Source of the DNA: CAZTTH01 sp964615975 | Lineage (GTDB): Bacteria > Verrucomicrobiota > Lentisphaeria > JABSQK01 > JAJFLO01 | Direction: 5' to 3' | DNA: 17,894 bases | NCBI GenBank assembly: GCA_964615975.1 | Contig: CAZTTH010000060.1 | Location: forward strand, 1-17,894 | Shown here: one piece after another, positions 15,936 to 17,894 of the stretch | Numbering within the stretch: the first letter of the stretch is position 1 | Layout of the letters: every line of letters starts with the position of its first letter | Position numbers and translations under genes: made by a program | The notes under the pieces: generated by a model | Seen by the model: the letters and a program-made list of their open reading frames with translations, nothing else | Database searches by the model: none | Told to the model about the DNA's origin: nothing

Positions 15936-17578
15936 GTTGTGTACTCCTTTATGCGATTGATTTCCATTGGGGAAGCGTTCAACCACTCCGCAGGAATGCT
16001 TACTCTCTGTTGTCGTAACACGTTCAATCGTTGGATCACCGTGATTCCGTATAAAAGATTCAACGCGATCGCGACGACATCACGCTGGCGATAATCTTCA
16101 AGAAATGATCCCTTGCACCATTCATTGAAGGCCCCCATCGCCGGCCCGCACCAGATTTGATAATCGATCTTGCGTGCCGCGTCACCGGCATTCGCCCATC
16201 GCGATGACTGCCCCAGATACCAACGAAATACCAAGGCCATGCGATGCTTGGCATCGGCATCCCCCCGCTCAACCTGGCGCGGATCCCGCTTGAGGAAATA
16301 GGTTCTGGTACTCGCCCAAACCGAGGAGAATGATTCCCTTAAAATCGATTTCTCTACCTGTTCGCGGATATCGGCGGGGATGTCTTCCAAGCTATTATAT
16401 GTACGGTATATATCATAAAGCTTGGCAGCCCGCATTGCAAACATCGTGCCGCGTTTTAACACCTGTACCTTTACTCCCATCTCAAACATGTCCGCGGCGG
16501 GTGCCATGGTTACATCCGCCTGTTGTGCCTGAGCCAGCATGTCGCGGACAAAATCACTCGTCCCCGCCTCTCTGGTACATTGGTTCACACTTCCGGTGAG
16601 AATAAAAGCAGCCCCCATCGATAATACCGCGGCGGCGGCGGCCGGGGTTCCGATGCCGCCGGCAGCGCCCACCCGCAACCCCTGAGCATATTTGTATTTG
16701 GCTTGCATGCGATCCCGCAATGCCAGCATGATCGGCAATACCGTGACGACCTGCTGGTTGTCGGTATGTCCGCCGGAATCGGCTTCGACAGTAATATCCT
16801 GTGCCATTGGGATGGTTTCGGCCAGCCTGGCTTGCTGGGCTGTGATTTTGCCGGCTGCCACCAATTCATTAAGCAGTTTTTCCGGTGGCGGAGAAAAAAA
16901 TTGCGTCGCGACTTCAAACCGGGATATTTTCGCGATAATGCGATTCGGAGTAATGACCTTCCCGGAAGCATCCGCATGTATACCATGGACGCGGTAATAG
17001 ACGATTGACGGTGTGAGTTTCAGAAACGCGGAAGCTTCCACTTTGACAATCCCGCGGCGGATATAAATGTCGGCAATAGCCGCTTCGACATCCGCTTCAT
17101 TGGGACTGTGTATAAAGTTAAACCCGTAAGGAAAATTCCCGTCGATCTTCTCCAACCGATCGATTGCAGCTTCGACCATTTGCGGGGATAATCCCGCAGA
17201 ACCAAAATATCCCAACATTCCGGCTTTACCGATGGCGGCAACAATATCGGTGGAAGCAATGCCATTGGCCATGGCGCCGCACAGGTATGGATAGCGAATG
17301 CCATAGTCTCTGGTAAAACTGGTGTCACCCAGACTTTCCATCGAATTGGGTGGCACATACCCCACCAAACGATGTCCCAGCCACTTGCCATTGCTCTCTC
17401 CATACTCCCCTAGTCCTTCCATGGCATAGGTATATTTCCCCTCCTTCTCAAAGACCAACACCGGCTGGTTCACATGATAAATCATATCCTTGAGATCGTC
17501 GAGGGCTGCACTGGCTTGCTTGGGATTGGCACTTTTCTTGATTGTGCTTTTGGAATTGGGAGAAATAGTCTTATGCAT
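15932..17578 (-). CDS. pfaD: PfaD-type enoyl reductase (FMN-dependent, 2-nitropropane dioxygenase-like)
   Basis: With the ATG at 17578 this is a 548-residue protein, close to the usual PfaD length. PfaD is the stand-alone trans-acting enoyl reductase of PUFA and some polyketide synthases. It is an FMN-binding TIM barrel that reduces enoyl-ACP intermediates. Visible support includes RYPYLCGAMANGIAS with GMLGYFGSAGL near the N terminus, the family motif EADSGGHTDN with His271, and a glycine-rich phosphate-binding stretch (RVGAAGGIGTPAAAAAV, about residues 302-318) followed by GAAFILTGSVNQ. The C-terminal third (RTYFLKRDP, WYLGQSSRWAN, IWCGPAMGAFNEWCKGS) is PfaD-specific. The frame extends upstream to a TTG at 17677, but those 33 residues look unlike the family. 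Neither start has a good Shine-Dalgarno site. It is the first gene of the operon and its stop overlaps the pfaA start (ATGA). Confidence 0.95.
   Translation of the reverse strand: MHKTISPNSKSTIKKSANPKQASAALDDLKDMIYHVNQPVLVFEKEGKYTYAMEGLGEYGESNGKWLGHRLVGYVPPNSMESLGDTSFTRDYGIRYPYLCGAMANGIASTDIVAAIGKAGMLGYFGSAGLSPQMVEAAIDRLEKIDGNFPYGFNFIHSPNEADVEAAIADIYIRRGIVKVEASAFLKLTPSIVYYRVHGIHADASGKVITPNRIIAKISRFEVATQFFSPPPEKLLNELVAAGKITAQQARLAETIPMAQDITVEADSGGHTDNQQVVTVLPIMLALRDRMQAKYKYAQGLRVGAAGGIGTPAAAAAVLSMGAAFILTGSVNQCTREAGTSDFVRDMLAQAQQADVTMAPAADMFEMGVKVQVLKRGTMFAMRAAKLYDIYRTYNSLEDIPADIREQVEKSILRESFSSVWASTRTYFLKRDPRQVERGDADAKHRMALVFRWYLGQSSRWANAGDAARKIDYQIWCGPAMGAFNEWCKGSFLEDYRQRDVVAIALNLLYGITVIQRLNVLRQQRVSIPAEWLNASPMEINRIKEYTT
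15944..15950 (-). promoter_or_regulatory. Ribosome binding site of pfaA
   Basis: AAAGGAG on the minus strand, 8 bases before the ATG at 15935. It lies inside the last codons of pfaD (encoding ...KEYTT), so initiation at pfaA is probably coupled to the end of pfaD translation. It is the strongest Shine-Dalgarno site in the operon and decides the pfaA start. Confidence 0.85.
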
Positions 17579-17894
17579 TAGTCGTTGATAAAAAAAATTT
17601 TGGTGGTCGCGAGTACATGCTGGAGCTCGATAAATAAATCGTTGCCTAAGATTAAGTTGCCTGTCCCCCGATTTCAACCGTTCATGTAAAAATACTTATG
17701 GCTGTGAAGCGAAGATGAAAGACAGTTCAACGATAAACAACCAATCACCAACATTATGAATCAATGAGTATATTGGAAGATATCAATTTACTGTGAACAT
17801 TACTGCTTCAGGTTTGTCCGCTATCAAGCAAATGCGCTCTCTGTAGTGCCCCCGGTTAACGTTGTACAGCTTATGCTGCGTTTTTTTGGAGTGA
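17579..17894. other. Upstream region of the lipid operon, no gene seen
   Basis: This 316-base stretch precedes the operon and runs to the window edge. No frame in it looks like protein on either strand, apart from the 33-codon TTG extension of pfaD. It probably holds the operon promoter and leader. The extreme right end has a T run followed by GGAG, which could be a ribosome binding site of a rightward gene starting outside the window, but this cannot be judged here. Confidence 0.5.
17767..17797 (-). promoter_or_regulatory. Candidate sigma-70-type promoter for the operon
   Basis: On the minus strand a TTCACA hexamer (17797-17792) is followed after 19 bases by TATACT (17772-17767). Each hexamer has five of six consensus bases, but the spacer is longer than the ideal 17. 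It would give a leader of roughly 180 bases before the pfaD ATG. Such matches arise by chance in AT-rich DNA, so this is only a candidate. Confidence 0.22.

Noticed and set aside
15936..15986. N-terminal extension of PfaA to 15986 (17 extra residues)
   Set aside because: The ATG at 15935 has a strong AAAGGAG site and an ATGA overlap with pfaD; the extension overlaps pfaD coding sequence and looks unlike a KS N terminus.
17858..17887. Possible rightward terminator (CAGC-TTAT-GCTG then seven T)
   Set aside because: The core stem is only 4 bp with a bulge before the outer AACG/CGTT pairs, and no rightward gene ends before it in the window.

Overview
The window carries one large leftward (minus-strand) operon for a PUFA-synthase-like (Pfa-type) iterative fatty acid/polyketide synthase. 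In transcription order it holds a PfaD-type enoyl reductase (17578-15932), a PfaA-type megasynthase of 2302 residues with KS, MAT, three tandem ACPs, KR and DH (15935-9027), a second megasynthase of 2387 residues with KS, CLF, AT, and two FabA-like DH double hotdogs (9003-1840), and a thiolase-fold condensing enzyme of the FabH/OleA superfamily (1836-787). The genes are packed: a 4-bp ATGA overlap between the first two, then gaps of 23 and 3 bases. They are most likely one transcription and translation unit.

Left of the operon, and converging on it, is the 3' end of a rightward gene for a DUF4143-type AAA-family ATPase, cut by the window edge (3-389). The 390-786 spacer between the converging genes holds several short perfect hairpins and one doubtful small ORF. 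Right of the operon (17579-17894) is a 316-base AT-leaning stretch without a convincing gene, probably the operon's leader and promoter region.

How the parts should work together (family knowledge plus inference): the MAT loads malonyl units onto the ACPs. The KS domains, with the CLF, extend the chain. The KR, PS-DH and FabA-like DH domains reduce, dehydrate and possibly isomerise it, and PfaD reduces enoyl intermediates. Two points depart from the textbook pfaA-B-C-D layout. An acyltransferase sits inside the PfaC-like protein, which may replace a separate PfaB. The operon ends with a condensing enzyme that keeps a Glu 26 residues before its catalytic Cys, the spacing I recall for OleA, the enzyme that joins two acyl chains head to head. 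The product may therefore not be a free EPA/DHA-like acid but a lipid formed by joining the synthase product to another acyl group. No phosphopantetheinyl transferase, thioesterase, or oleB/C/D gene is visible here.

Organism: a bacterium with roughly balanced GC. Clusters of this kind ('secondary lipid' synthases) occur in many marine and anaerobic lineages and, as heterocyst glycolipid synthases, in cyanobacteria. Four GCGATCGC octamers recall the cyanobacterial HIP1 repeat but do not settle the taxonomy.
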